This document shows, piece by piece, positions 7,425 through 17,054 of a stretch of DNA of 34,489 nt. The notes under the pieces were generated by a model. The model saw nothing but the letters and a program-made list of their open reading frames with translations. It made no database searches and was not told where the DNA came from. Made by a program: the position numbers and the translations under genes. The number at the start of each line of letters is the position of its first letter. The first letter of the stretch is position 1. The stretch spans positions 1 through 34,489 of the forward strand of contig JAHHHP010000059.1 in assembly GCA_019359275.1 (NCBI GenBank). The letters run 5' to 3'. Origin of the DNA: Myxacorys chilensis ATA2-1-KO14 (GTDB lineage Bacteria > Cyanobacteriota > Cyanobacteriia > Leptolyngbyales > Leptolyngbyaceae).

Positions 7425-8423
7425 ATGAGTTTGGTTGAGGCAGATTTGAAGGATGCAGCGATCGTTCTAGTGAGTGCGGCAGTGTTGGATTTCCTGATTG
7501 GTGATCCGTGGGGGTGGCTGCATCCGGTGCAGGTGATGGGTTGGAGCATTGGTCAATACACAACGGCTGTCTTCCGATTTGTTAAACACCCGATATTGCT
7601 GAAAGGGGCAGGCGTTGGGTTAGCGATCGCACTCATTGTTGGAAGTAGTGCGATCGCACAAATCATTCTTGCGATCGCTCACTCGATTCATCCAGGATTG
7701 GGAATTGCAGTTGCAGCAGTTCTGCTTGCCAGTTGCTTTGCCGGACGCAGTTTGCGCCATGCGGCGGAAGATGTGCTGAAACCATTGACCGAGGGAAACT
7801 TGGAAGCGGCGCGATCGCGGCTGCGATTATACGTTGGACGTGATACAGACGCATTATCAGAACCCGAAATCCTCAGAGCCGTGTTTGAAACCGTTGCTGA
7901 GAATGCCGTTGACGGGGTTATGGCTCCGTTGTTCTATGCATTGGTCGGAGCATTTTTTCCAGTGGGGAGCGTTGGACTCGCGATCGCGTACAAAGCCGCG
8001 AGTACACTCGATTCGATGGTCGGTTATCGAACCGCGCCCTATGCTGAAATCGGTTGGTTTAGCGCCAAAACAGATGATGTTTTAACATGGCTTCCCTGCC
8101 GATTGACGGTGATTACATTAGGTCTTCTTTCGGGTAAACCCATTCAGGTCTGGAAGCTATGTCAACGGGATGCGGCTCAAGATCCAAGCCCAAACTCGGG
8201 TTGGAGCGAGTGTGTTTATGCCGCTGCGCTAGAGGTACAAGTTGGCGGTGTTAACTACTATCGAGGCGTGGAGAAACCGAAGCCTTTATTAGGCGAACCC
8301 ATTCGTCCGATTACTCCAGAGCGAATTCGGGCAGCGCTGCGGCTGACGCGCTGGTGTTTTCTAATTTGGCTTGGAGTATGGAGCGTAGCGTATGCGATAG
8401 CAGGCAACTTTGGCAGCGGATAG
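7425..8423 (+). CDS. cbiB: Adenosylcobinamide-phosphate synthase
   Basis: CbiB (CobD in aerobic-pathway naming) attaches (R)-1-amino-2-propanol or its phosphate to adenosylcobyric acid in late cobalamin assembly, in the cytoplasmic membrane. The 332-residue protein shows the family start (LDFLIGDPWGWLHPVQVMGWSIG at about 22-44), several membrane helices, the ENAVDGVMAPLFYALVGA segment near 158-175 and the YKAASTLDSMVGY motif near 187-199. Length is normal. Its location next to an Rrf2 gene is not a typical cobalamin operon. HIP1 octamers are dense here (five in about 360 bp), which is normal core-genome texture for this organism. Confidence 0.94.
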   Translation: MSLVEADLKDAAIVLVSAAVLDFLIGDPWGWLHPVQVMGWSIGQYTTAVFRFVKHPILLKGAGVGLAIALIVGSSAIAQIILAIAHSIHPGLGIAVAAVLLASCFAGRSLRHAAEDVLKPLTEGNLEAARSRLRLYVGRDTDALSEPEILRAVFETVAENAVDGVMAPLFYALVGAFFPVGSVGLAIAYKAASTLDSMVGYRTAPYAEIGWFSAKTDDVLTWLPCRLTVITLGLLSGKPIQVWKLCQRDAAQDPSPNSGWSECVYAAALEVQVGGVNYYRGVEKPKPLLGEPIRPITPERIRAALRLTRWCFLIWLGVWSVAYAIAGNFGSG

Positions 8424-8501
8424 GGCAATAAATGTAAAAGACGTTCACAAGATTTGCAAAAACAACAAGATTTGCGAAAACAAAGTAACAGCAATAGGTT
8501 G

Positions 8502-10343
8502 ATGGTATCGTCAATTAAATCTGCATTGATGTCCGTTATGAAACGACTTGCCTTTTCACATTTCTCCAAATTCATCTGCCTCAGCATTTCAACTTCTGTT
8601 GCAATTTTTTATCCCTTAACCATTACTGCTGCCATTAGCGCAGAGCGCAACGCTAGAGATATTGCTCAATCCCCCGCTTCCCCGTCTTCATCCAACACTC
8701 CCTATCCCTTCCTCGATCGCGCCTCTAAGGGCATGGTTGCCTCTGCCCATCCCCTCGCCTCCCAAGCAGGGCTTGCCATGCTGCAACAAGGGGGAAATGC
8801 TGTGGATGCGGCTGTTGCCACAACATTTGCAATCTCTGTTGTCGAACCGTTTTCAGCGGGAATTGGCGGTGGTGGATTTATGCTGGTGTATCAGGCGAAC
8901 AAGAACGAAACTAGAGCGCTAGATTTTCGCGAAAAGGCCCCTCTCAAAGCCAGCCGCAACATGTACCTCGATGCTCAAGGCAAGGTGCGTCCAAACGCCA
9001 GCACTGATGGACATCTCGCTGTGGGCGTACCGGGAACCGTTGCAGGACTGTATGAAGCCCATCGCACCTATGGAAAGTTGCCTTGGAAGACCGTGATGGC
9101 CTCCGCGATTCGGATTGCTGAAACTGGATTTCCAATCAGCAAGCCCTTAGCCACGGCTTCGCAAGAGCGCTTAGAAATATTAGGAAAAAATGCGGATGCT
9201 CGACGCTTGTTTACCCGCGACGGAAAGCCGCTGCAAGTTGGCGAACTTTTGGTGCAAAAAGAGTTAGCGGCAACGTTACGATCGCTCTCCGAAAATCCCA
9301 ATAGTTTCTACACGGGAAAAATAGCGACTGCGATCGCGCAGGATATGACGGTCAACGGTGGGTTAATTACGCTCGATGATCTGAAGCAGTATCGTCCGAC
9401 GTGGCGAAATCCGGTGTGCGGCAATTTCCTCAAAGCAAGAGTATGCTCAATGCCGCCGCCTTCATCGGGCGGAGTGCATTTACTTGAGATGCTCAATTTG
9501 ATTGGAACAACTGATCTCAAAACATTGGGGTGGCATAGTCCCGACACATTGCATTTGCTAACAGAATCGATGCGAATTGCCTACGCCGATCGCGCGACTT
9601 ATTTAGGCGATCCAGCATTTGTCAAAGTGCCCGTTGCAGCGTTGACAAGTCCAAAATACGCCCAACTCCGGCGGCAAGAAATTAACCCTAAAACAGCAAC
9701 TCCGTCGAGTCAAGTCAAAGCGGGTGATCCAAAACTAATCCAGCAGTTGTCTCGCGAATCGAACGAGACCAGCCATTTGACCGTTGTCGATCGCGATCGC
9801 AATGCTGTGAGTTTAACGTTCACCGTGAATCTTCGATTTGGGGCAGGTGTAGTGGCAAAAGGAACCGGAATCCTGCTTAACAATGAAATGGATGACTTTG
9901 CAAGTGCGCCGAATACACCGAATGCATTTGGGTTAGTCGGCGGAGAGGCCAATGCGATCGCGCCAGGAAAAATTCCGCTCTCCAGCATGACGCCAACAAT
10001 TGTGACCGAGAATGGACGCTTGCGAATGACCGCAGGTGCACCCGGAGGCAGCACCATTATTACAACCGTATTGCAGGTGGTGTTGAACGTTTTAGCCTAC
10101 AACATGAGCGCTGAGAAAGCCGTTGCCGCACCCCGTATTCATCACCAGTGGTTGCCTGATAAATTAATGGTCGAACAATGGGGATTTGATTCGTTGACGG
10201 TTGCAGAACTGCGACGGCGCGGACATCAGATTGACGAATCGCGACCCAACTGGGGCAATGCAACTGCGATCGTCGTGCAGCCGGATGGAGTGTTGGAAGG
10301 AGCCGCCGACCCACGAGGCGAAGGCATCGCCGCAGGATTTTGA
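8502..10343 (+). CDS. ggt: Gamma-glutamyltransferase (gamma-glutamyltranspeptidase)
   Basis: The enzyme cleaves or transfers the gamma-glutamyl group of glutathione and related compounds in the periplasm, and matures by autocleavage before a threonine. The catalytic threonine is Thr423 counted from 8502, in ESNETSHLTVVDRD, which matches the E. coli TTHYSVVD site. The substrate-binding PLSSMTPTIV and the oxyanion GAPGGS motif follow in the small subunit. The N-terminal large subunit begins MVASAHPLASQAGLAMLQQGGNAVDAAVA. A signal peptide precedes it (KRLAFSHFSKFICLSISTSVAIF, then AISA). The frame extends back to a TTG at 8454, and ATGs at 8502, 8529 and 8538 are all possible starts; the ATG at 8538 gives the most canonical signal peptide and none has a good ribosome site. 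Confidence 0.93.
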   Translation: MVSSIKSALMSVMKRLAFSHFSKFICLSISTSVAIFYPLTITAAISAERNARDIAQSPASPSSSNTPYPFLDRASKGMVASAHPLASQAGLAMLQQGGNAVDAAVATTFAISVVEPFSAGIGGGGFMLVYQANKNETRALDFREKAPLKASRNMYLDAQGKVRPNASTDGHLAVGVPGTVAGLYEAHRTYGKLPWKTVMASAIRIAETGFPISKPLATASQERLEILGKNADARRLFTRDGKPLQVGELLVQKELAATLRSLSENPNSFYTGKIATAIAQDMTVNGGLITLDDLKQYRPTWRNPVCGNFLKARVCSMPPPSSGGVHLLEMLNLIGTTDLKTLGWHSPDTLHLLTESMRIAYADRATYLGDPAFVKVPVAALTSPKYAQLRRQEINPKTATPSSQVKAGDPKLIQQLSRESNETSHLTVVDRDRNAVSLTFTVNLRFGAGVVAKGTGILLNNEMDDFASAPNTPNAFGLVGGEANAIAPGKIPLSSMTPTIVTENGRLRMTAGAPGGSTIITTVLQVVLNVLAYNMSAEKAVAAPRIHHQWLPDKLMVEQWGFDSLTVAELRRRGHQIDESRPNWGNATAIVVQPDGVLEGAADPRGEGIAAGF

Positions 10344-10479
10344 CCAGCATTGTACAGAACACAAATTAAGCCGTCAGCAATGCATTGCTAATGATGATGA
10401 CATTGGAGTTTCTTAGATTGTGGTTAAAAACAAAGGCATGTTTGTCAAGGTGCATCTCCGCTTTCTAGGTGCAATTAGA

Positions 10480-10522
10480 AGCGCGATCGCAATCAACGGG
10501 TTAGCTTGATTACGATCGCGCT
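10480..10522. terminator. Bidirectional terminator-like hairpin between ggt and the FAD oxidoreductase
   Basis: Arms AGCGCGATCGCAATCAA (10480-10496) and TTGATTACGATCGCGCT (10506-10522) pair over 17 bp with one mismatch and a 9-nt loop. It sits between two convergent genes. Both arms contain HIP1 or a one-base variant of it. The following bases (GTTTGTCTT) are moderately T-rich on plus. Confidence 0.65.
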
Positions 10523-10529
10523 GTTTGTC

Positions 10530-12533
10530 TTATTTCCAATCCTTCCAATTCGTATTCAAAATCGATGTGTTTGGAAACGCAGTCGGATTGCCATTCGCAT
10601 TTAACCGTTTTTGCAATTCCTCTAATTTAGGATTTGCTCTCGGCAGGTTTTCCACTAACTGATACGGCAGGATTCCCGTTTCTAATGAATAGGCGGCTGT
10701 CGTTCCTGCTGCCGCACCCATTGACCATTCGATCGCGTGAACTCGATACGCCGAGGCGCTGATGTGACTCATCGCCATGCTTTTTCCGGTCACGAGCAAA
10801 TTATCGATCTTCGGCGGAACCATCGATCGCAACGGAATTTGAAACGGAAACGCTTCACTGGCTCCTTGCCGTTCTCCAGGACGCTCCTGATTGCCTGGTT
10901 TTTCGGGCGGCGACTCGACCATGCAGGGGTGAAAGTCTAGGTTGTAATGACCAATGCCCACACTATCGGGATAGATGTGCGATCGCGCCCGAGTTTCGAC
11001 CTGCTGCGGCTCAATCTTGCCGCGAATCACATCAATGGTGCGCAATCCCGCGATCGAGGCGGCTAAATTTCGGTAGGCTTCTGGCGTCAGGGTTTCGGTG
11101 TAGTAAGGATCTTTAAAGTTCTTGCGCGACATTGCGACTTCATCCACTAAAAATCCGTTGGGGTAGCCATAGGCATAGCGACCTACTAACCGACGAGATT
11201 CGCGGAGGTAAGGATATTTCGATAATCCGTGCGCCGTGCCCATCGGAGAATCGAAGCCTTGTAGATAGCGAATGTTGGGATAGGGCTTCTTGATCGGCTG
11301 CTTGGCATCGGACGTGCCGGAATGAAACCAATGGAAAAAGCCGATCGCCTGTTCTTCTGCTCCTTTGAGCGTGCTGACCCGGTATCCACCCAGCCATCCC
11401 TCCGGTTCAAGTTGTCCGGTTGAACGCAGTTGTTGACGAGTCAGCAAATAGTTATCTGCTGAGGTTCCGGGAGCATAGTCGTTGCCCCAACTCCAGTTCT
11501 GCATCGAGATATCGCCTGGAAGCACCGTTTTAGACCCAGAATTTGGCTTTTGGCTGGCGATGCGACGATAGGTGAACACAAGTTCGGGCGACTGAGCGTA
11601 ACGCTCGTCGTTGAAACTATAGGACTTCTCGTATTGAGCATAAAAATCGGGCGGCTGAGCGGTTTGCGGAGTTTTGGTGGCTTCCATTGCAAACGTGTAG
11701 GTCAACGCCTGAGCGCAATAAGGATTGTCAGTCTCGCTCGACGACGACGGATTGCGATACGATCGCGCATCCACTCCCACTTGGTAGGGCAAATCCGCTA
11801 AGGCTAATAATTCTCCTGTTTCGGTCGCTTCAACCACAGACCATTTGCCCGACGCAGGCGGCGTAAACCGGACAATCTTCTTCTTGAATAGCTCAGAGTC
11901 CGCTTCACGATAGCTATCTTCAATCGTGCGAGATAACGGATACGTATTTAACGGGGGTGCGCCTGCGGCTGGACTGTGTTGAATGCCCCGCACCGACTGA
12001 ATCTGACTCCCTTCAATTTGTAGCGATTTGACCGCCGTATTTGGGAACAGATAAAGCTTTCCTTTGCCTTGCTTTTCAGCTTCTTTCAAGAGAGATTGTA
12101 GAATCTCGTGCCCCTCCTTTGGCAGAAAACACACCAAACTCACCCAACAACTGCCGGGATTTTTGTTGTTATTTTGAGCGAGAATGCGCTGCCGTAGTTC
12201 GGCGTAGCCTTGCGGAAAATAAAGCTGCGATCGCTGAGTCGGTCGTTCGTCGAGGGCAGAGGTTCCTTGAGCCGTTAGCTGTCCGCCAATCCAATCCGTA
12301 ATCTCAGTTAAACAAACCGTTCGACCCGCTTTTAGCGCTTCATAACTCGCCGCAACTCCAGAAATCCCGCCGCCAACAACTAGCACATCACAGGCGACAG
12401 CTTGATCTACCGCTTTCGGAGTCGCGCTTTGTGCCAATTGGGCTGGAGCCGCTGCAGTTGAGCTTGACCATCCTGCGATTAGGACTCCACTGATTTGCAG
12501 TGAGACTGCACCTAAAGTCAATACTTTCTTCAT
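10530..12533 (-). CDS. Exported FAD-dependent oxidoreductase
   Basis: The 667-residue protein has a signal peptide (MKKVLTLGAV, hydrophobic to about residue 22, then AAAPAQLAQS) and a Rossmann FAD-binding motif at 52-66 (VVGGGISGVAASYEA), followed by an acidic residue (Glu77) ending the second strand. This layout matches the FAD_oxidored family, large flavoproteins common in cyanobacteria whose substrate is unknown. A second FAD-contact region appears near the C-terminus (DNLLVTGKSMAMSHISASAYRVH, residues about 580-602) with VHAIEWSMGAAAG after it. It is convergent with ggt and single. I cannot assign a substrate. Confidence 0.85.
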   Translation of the reverse strand: MKKVLTLGAVSLQISGVLIAGWSSSTAAAPAQLAQSATPKAVDQAVACDVLVVGGGISGVAASYEALKAGRTVCLTEITDWIGGQLTAQGTSALDERPTQRSQLYFPQGYAELRQRILAQNNNKNPGSCWVSLVCFLPKEGHEILQSLLKEAEKQGKGKLYLFPNTAVKSLQIEGSQIQSVRGIQHSPAAGAPPLNTYPLSRTIEDSYREADSELFKKKIVRFTPPASGKWSVVEATETGELLALADLPYQVGVDARSYRNPSSSSETDNPYCAQALTYTFAMEATKTPQTAQPPDFYAQYEKSYSFNDERYAQSPELVFTYRRIASQKPNSGSKTVLPGDISMQNWSWGNDYAPGTSADNYLLTRQQLRSTGQLEPEGWLGGYRVSTLKGAEEQAIGFFHWFHSGTSDAKQPIKKPYPNIRYLQGFDSPMGTAHGLSKYPYLRESRRLVGRYAYGYPNGFLVDEVAMSRKNFKDPYYTETLTPEAYRNLAASIAGLRTIDVIRGKIEPQQVETRARSHIYPDSVGIGHYNLDFHPCMVESPPEKPGNQERPGERQGASEAFPFQIPLRSMVPPKIDNLLVTGKSMAMSHISASAYRVHAIEWSMGAAAGTTAAYSLETGILPYQLVENLPRANPKLEELQKRLNANGNPTAFPNTSILNTNWKDWK

Positions 12534-12931
12534 AACTCACACTTCACGCTAAACAAGCAGCTTTTGCTCAATTCTTCTAACACAATTTATTCGTTCTCAG
12601 ACAATCGTTTGTAGATCAACCCACTTCACATAACTCCTATCCATCTGTAAGGTTTGCAGTCGTCAACCTCTCTCAAACTTGACTTTGAGAACTGGTAATA
12701 TTAGTTCGAGTAGAAAAAACACGAGATCTATCTGAATCCGTCTTCTGAGAGCCATTACGGCTTGAAATCAATCCATTAATAAAACGATTGCATTCATAAA
12801 AATATTGCATTCTATAGAAGCAGCGTGACGAACTGGGTTAAGTACTTGTTTCAGATTGCCAAAGATTTGACTGTAAAATTTGACTCTGTTTACTCTGGCA
12901 CATGTGAGATGATATGCAACAATAATACGTT
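12534..12931. other. 398-bp intergenic region, divergent promoters
   Basis: This AT-rich spacer separates the divergently transcribed FAD oxidoreductase and FecR genes and must hold both promoters. A partial palindrome (CACATGTG at 12899-12906) lies about 25 bp before the FecR start. I see no ORF, RNA gene or strong hairpin in it. Confidence 0.5.
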
Positions 12932-13780
12932 ATGAAATTCAGGATTCTACCCGGCGCTATTGCTGCCGTTATCTCACCTCTAATGATACTTGTATCACAA
13001 AGCACAGCCCAGCAAGACAGTATCCGGGTTCGAGTAAATCGATGGATTTCAGTTCAGCAGGTCTCTGGCGACGTGAATTATGCGGCTCAAAATGTGTCTC
13101 GCCCTGCCCGTGTAGGCGATCGTTTAATTATTGTAGGAGACAGGATCACCACCGATAAGAATTCGTCAGCAACCCTACTGGTCGATACTGGACTTGGGAC
13201 GATTCGGGTATTAGAGAAAACTACACTCCGGGTGCGAGAACTCAAAATAACTCCAAACAATGGGCGGATTACGCGGCTCGATGTCTTGCAGGGGCAGGTT
13301 CGCCTCAAGCTCCGCAGCTTTACCAACCGAGAATCGGAGTTAGAGCTTCGGACCCCAGCCGGGCTAAGTGGTGTGCGAGGAACAGAGTTTGGAATCAGCG
13401 TCGAGCCGAGCGGCAAAACCGCGATCGCAACCCTGGAAGGAGCCGTCGCCACCACCGCACAAGGAGTAGAAGTGAGAGTTCCCAACGGCTATCAAAATTT
13501 TACAATTTCAGGTGAAGCGCCAACAAACCCAGTACCGTTAAGAGATGATCCGGGTCTGGCGTACCGATTTGACCGACAAATCGCTCGCGGGGGCATTCGG
13601 AATGTGCGTCTGGTGGGTCAAGTTGATCCGGTCAATACAGTCACGATCGACGGAGCGCCCGAACCTGTCGATCGCAATGGTTTTTTTCGAGTTCTCTATC
13701 TCGCTCCTTCATTCCTGAAGCTTAAAGTCGTTGTCACTACTCCGCTTGGAAAGACACAAACTTATGAACTGGCGCTTTAG
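12932..13780 (+). CDS. FecR-domain exported protein
   Basis: The 282-residue protein has a signal peptide (residues 1-26, ending in QSTAQQ) followed by a FecR domain at about 36-190: VQQVSGDVNY, VGDRLIIVGDRITTDKNSSA and RTPAGLSGVRGTEFGISV are the usual repeat-like motifs. FecR domains are periplasmic beta-rich modules that in Gram-negative bacteria pass signals or scaffold envelope proteins. The C-terminal ~80 residues look like an extra beta-sandwich (VDPVNTVTIDGAPEPVDRNGFF). Its stop overlaps the start of the CHASE2 kinase by 17 bp, a strong sign of co-translation; FecR with CHASE2 is a recurring pair in cyanobacteria (from memory). Confidence 0.88.
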   Translation: MKFRILPGAIAAVISPLMILVSQSTAQQDSIRVRVNRWISVQQVSGDVNYAAQNVSRPARVGDRLIIVGDRITTDKNSSATLLVDTGLGTIRVLEKTTLRVRELKITPNNGRITRLDVLQGQVRLKLRSFTNRESELELRTPAGLSGVRGTEFGISVEPSGKTAIATLEGAVATTAQGVEVRVPNGYQNFTISGEAPTNPVPLRDDPGLAYRFDRQIARGGIRNVRLVGQVDPVNTVTIDGAPEPVDRNGFFRVLYLAPSFLKLKVVVTTPLGKTQTYELAL

Positions 13781-16061
13781 TGAACTCGGATGGCGCTTAC
13801 TCCCGGGTGGCATCGCAGCGATCGCGATCGCTGCCCTACTAGAGTTAGGAGTGGTGAAACCTGCTGAACAGCTTGCGTACACGGCCCTATTTCAGGCGCG
13901 GGGTGAAGCTGCCTGGGATGATCGCTTGGTGCTAGTCGCGATCGATGATGCTAGTGTGAAACGGTTAGCGCGATTCCCATTTTCGCGAAAATATTATGCT
14001 CAACTCATCGATCGCTTAACTAAAGCAGGAGCAGGTGTCATTGCGATCGATGTTTTATTCTCTGAGGCAACACCAGACGACGCGACTTTAGCGCAAGCGA
14101 TCGCCCGCTCGAGGCGAGTCGTGCTGGCTCAAACCGACAATCAAAGCGAGTTTCCACTGCTTCCCGTACCCCAACTGCAAGATGCCGCCTCTGGCAGTGG
14201 TCACATCCGAGCCAACATGGATTCGGATGGGATTGTGCGAAAGATCGATCCTCGGTTTCAAACCAATCTTGCCTTTGGGCTAGCCGCGATTGAGAGCTAC
14301 TCGCTGACCCAAGCTCCCGTTCCACCAGTAGATTTAACCCGACCAGTTTGGCTCAATTGGGCAAGCTCGATCAAACGCATTCAGCGTCATTCCTTTGCAG
14401 ACGTGGTGCAAGGCTTGGTGGGCGATAGTGCCTTTCGGAACAAAATTGTGCTGGTCGGCGCAACCGCTTCGGGTCTCGATCCAGCGCGGACGCCATTTAA
14501 TCTCAATCCACCTGCGAGCGGAGTGCATCTGCAAGCCACCCTGATTCACAATGTATTGCAAAACAACGCGCTGCATCCTGTGGAGCCTGTCTGGCTGCTG
14601 CTGCTGCTAGGAGGTCCGGGGTTAAGCTTGATTCTCAGTTTTTGGCGGTCGGAGATTCAAGCGTTGATTGCCCTGGGTAGTTCTTTAGGTTGGGGGGGAG
14701 TGAGCTTACTCTTACTAAAGTTTAATGTTTTGATTCCAGTTGCGTTTCCGATTGGGCTGATTGTTTCAACGACAATATTGGTCGCGTTGACCGAGCGGTT
14801 GCGCATGAATTCGATTTTGCAGCAGCAGGTGCGTCAACTGTGGCAGCGCTACGAGTCTGACCTCGTGATTAGCCCGACCACATTCATGGAACCGCAGTCG
14901 CTGCCGCCCAACTCGCTAGCCTCGATGCAGCGCGTGATTCAGTTAGCGGCCCTTGCAGAGCGATTTGGGCGATCGCAATCGACCCAAGCTGCGATCGCAC
15001 GCAGTCTTTCAATGGGGCTTGCTGCCGCCGATTTCGATGGGCTGGTCTGGTTTTGCAATCCGACTGCTGCCAATCTGCTGAAACTTGAGATTGGCAGTCG
15101 ATTAGAGTTTGAGTTAGTGCCTCAGTGGCTGAGCGAGAGTGAGTGGCAAGACGCCTTAGCCGCATTGCAATCTGAACGTCCTGCCCGACCAAAAGAGCAG
15201 TTGCTCGGCACGCGCTGGCACCGTTTGCAGCTAGAGCCGTTGTCCTATCAGTCTCGCTCGTTTGAGAAGACGGAGAGCGATTTTCAGTTAGATGGCATTC
15301 TCATTTTGCTCGAAGACATTAGCGATCGCAAAAAGATCGAGGCGAGTTTAGATCAGCAAATTGATGAACTGCATCAGATGAGTCAACTCAAAGACGACTT
15401 TTTGAGTACGGTGTCTCACGAGTTGCGAACGCCCTTGACCAACATGAAAATGGCCATTCAACTCCTCAAACTTGTGGGAACGGAGACTCAGCGCGATCAC
15501 TATTTACAGATTCTCGACAACGAATGCACTCGTGAAACAGAACTGATTAATGATTTGCTCGATTTACAGCGTTTAGAAGTGGGGGGGCAAGTGCTGCGCC
15601 CTGAGCGACTTGATTTACAAAGCTGGCTTCCAGAGCTAATCGAACCGTTCTACAAGCGCACCGAGGCGCGATCGCAGGCATTAACCATTCGAGTCGATAA
15701 AGAGCTACTAGCGGTTGAGTGCGATCGCTCTAGTTTAGAACGGGTGATTGTAGAGTTGGTGAATAACGCCTGCAAGTACACGCCTCCTGAAGGAGAAATT
15801 TTGGTGACGGCAGACGCGGTAGATCCAGAATTTGAAATTACGGTGTGCAATTCGGGCGTTGAGATTCCTAAGGCAGAATTGGGTCGAGTCTTTGATCGCT
15901 TCTACCGAGTGCCGAAAGCTGACCCATGGAAGCAGGGCGGCACAGGGCTAGGACTCGCCCTCGTTAAACGCTTGGTCGAATGCCTCGATGGAGAGATTCA
16001 GGTCGATAGTGGAGACGGGATGACAACGTTTACGGTAAGGTTACCGTTTAGTCAGGCATAG
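13764..16061 (+). CDS. CHASE2-domain sensor histidine kinase
   Basis: The 765-residue protein (from ATG 13764, which fits the transmembrane helix at 12-30) has an extracytoplasmic CHASE2 domain at about 35-270. It contains DDRLVLVAIDDASV, VIAIDVLFSEA and FRNKIVLVGATASGL. Three further membrane helices lie at about 276-345, then a PAS-like region near 405-520. The HisKA phosphoacceptor is His552 in STVSHELRTPL, the N-box is ELVNNACKY at 664-672 and the G-box is GGTGLGLAL at 725-733, so the kinase core is complete. No response regulator lies beside it, so its output partner is elsewhere. A TTG at 13731 would add 11 residues and is less likely. The FecR partner upstream probably forms or tunes the periplasmic sensor (inference). 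Confidence 0.92.
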   Translation: MNWRFSELGWRLLPGGIAAIAIAALLELGVVKPAEQLAYTALFQARGEAAWDDRLVLVAIDDASVKRLARFPFSRKYYAQLIDRLTKAGAGVIAIDVLFSEATPDDATLAQAIARSRRVVLAQTDNQSEFPLLPVPQLQDAASGSGHIRANMDSDGIVRKIDPRFQTNLAFGLAAIESYSLTQAPVPPVDLTRPVWLNWASSIKRIQRHSFADVVQGLVGDSAFRNKIVLVGATASGLDPARTPFNLNPPASGVHLQATLIHNVLQNNALHPVEPVWLLLLLGGPGLSLILSFWRSEIQALIALGSSLGWGGVSLLLLKFNVLIPVAFPIGLIVSTTILVALTERLRMNSILQQQVRQLWQRYESDLVISPTTFMEPQSLPPNSLASMQRVIQLAALAERFGRSQSTQAAIARSLSMGLAAADFDGLVWFCNPTAANLLKLEIGSRLEFELVPQWLSESEWQDALAALQSERPARPKEQLLGTRWHRLQLEPLSYQSRSFEKTESDFQLDGILILLEDISDRKKIEASLDQQIDELHQMSQLKDDFLSTVSHELRTPLTNMKMAIQLLKLVGTETQRDHYLQILDNECTRETELINDLLDLQRLEVGGQVLRPERLDLQSWLPELIEPFYKRTEARSQALTIRVDKELLAVECDRSSLERVIVELVNNACKYTPPEGEILVTADAVDPEFEITVCNSGVEIPKAELGRVFDRFYRVPKADPWKQGGTGLGLALVKRLVECLDGEIQVDSGDGMTTFTVRLPFSQA

Positions 16062-16135
16062 TCCGCAGCAGATCTCTAACCGTTCAGTTATTCATTAGAG
16101 AAACCTTAATCAGGCTGAATCGCAAATCATTTAGA

Positions 16136-16891
16136 ATGCAGAGAACTGAAGTTCAGTTTACAAATTTTCGTGAGCAGATTTTTATGAATGTTGCATCCCT
16201 CAACTTGGCAGAAAAGACGTTTGAATTTTTTGTTGATTGGGTTTTAGTTTCTGATGCTCAGGCGATTGAAGCCTACGTTGAGAATCTTCGCGTCAGCTAT
16301 TCTCACCTCGATCGCAAAGGAATTGCCCAAAAGATTGTTGAGGAGCAAGCGTTTAATAACGGTTGGTTAGGCGCAGCAACGGGCTTAATGGGAGCTGGTG
16401 CGTTGCCGTTCACGTTGCCCCTAGATCTCATTAGAACGTGGAAGACGCAGGATTTTATGATTAAAGCGATCGCGTCCGTTTATGGGTACACGCCTTACAA
16501 TACTGACCTCAAAACCGCCGTTTTTCTCCTGCTTACCAATGGTTCGTTAAATGAACTGAAGGAATTTGCAATGAACGAAGCCTCTAGTATGATGAAATAC
16601 TCTGCATTTAACGCAGTAGATGTCCTTAAAACGTCGTCAATTCAGGTTGCAACAAAAGAGGCTCCTAAATATTTAGCCGAACTACTGTGCAAATTATCTG
16701 GCAGAAAGATGACTGAAAAACTGCTGCAACGGTCATTTGCGGTTACGGTTCCAATTTTGGGTGCAACGATTAGCGGTGGAGTAGATTGGTTTACAACTCA
16801 AGCCGTTGGCAATCTGACCATCGAGTTTTTTGAAACGTCTGGATTGGAATTCGTCAATTCTCTTTTTCTTCCACCGGATGTGATGTCTTAG
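16136..16891 (+). CDS. EcsC-like protein
   Basis: The 251-residue protein resembles the EcsC family: a glycine-rich stretch (NNGWLGAATGLMGAGALPFTLPLDLIRTWKTQ, about 74-105) in which LPLDL and an aromatic/charged helix follow, then IKAIASVYGY, and a second glycine-rich segment near the end (VPILGATISGGVDWFTTQAVG, about 207-227). These give amphipathic or shallow membrane helices. EcsC-type proteins are membrane-associated and of unclear role. Two starts are possible: ATG 16136, or ATG 16184, which removes 16 residues and leaves a cleaner helix start. It follows the CHASE2 kinase by 74 bp on the same strand and may share its transcript. Confidence 0.6.
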   Translation: MQRTEVQFTNFREQIFMNVASLNLAEKTFEFFVDWVLVSDAQAIEAYVENLRVSYSHLDRKGIAQKIVEEQAFNNGWLGAATGLMGAGALPFTLPLDLIRTWKTQDFMIKAIASVYGYTPYNTDLKTAVFLLLTNGSLNELKEFAMNEASSMMKYSAFNAVDVLKTSSIQVATKEAPKYLAELLCKLSGRKMTEKLLQRSFAVTVPILGATISGGVDWFTTQAVGNLTIEFFETSGLEFVNSLFLPPDVMS

Positions 16892-17054
16892 AACGGTAGG
16901 GGACTGGGAATTGAACGGGCAATGCGTTGAGCGGTGGCTTTAGCAAAATTCGCTACTTAAAATTTGCTACTTGCGGTCGTGTTGACAAAGTTGATCTAGA
17001 GCTACTGTGAAAGGCAGTCGTTCAGATTCTTTCATTCGTCAGCCCTTAGTTCTC

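Noticed and set aside
9710..10057. Minus-strand 115-codon frame inside ggt
   Set aside because: Antisense shadow over the catalytic region of ggt; no independent start signal.
13087..13485. Minus-strand 132-codon frame inside the FecR gene
   Set aside because: Antisense to a clear FecR domain; serine/proline/threonine-rich composition is that of complement codons.
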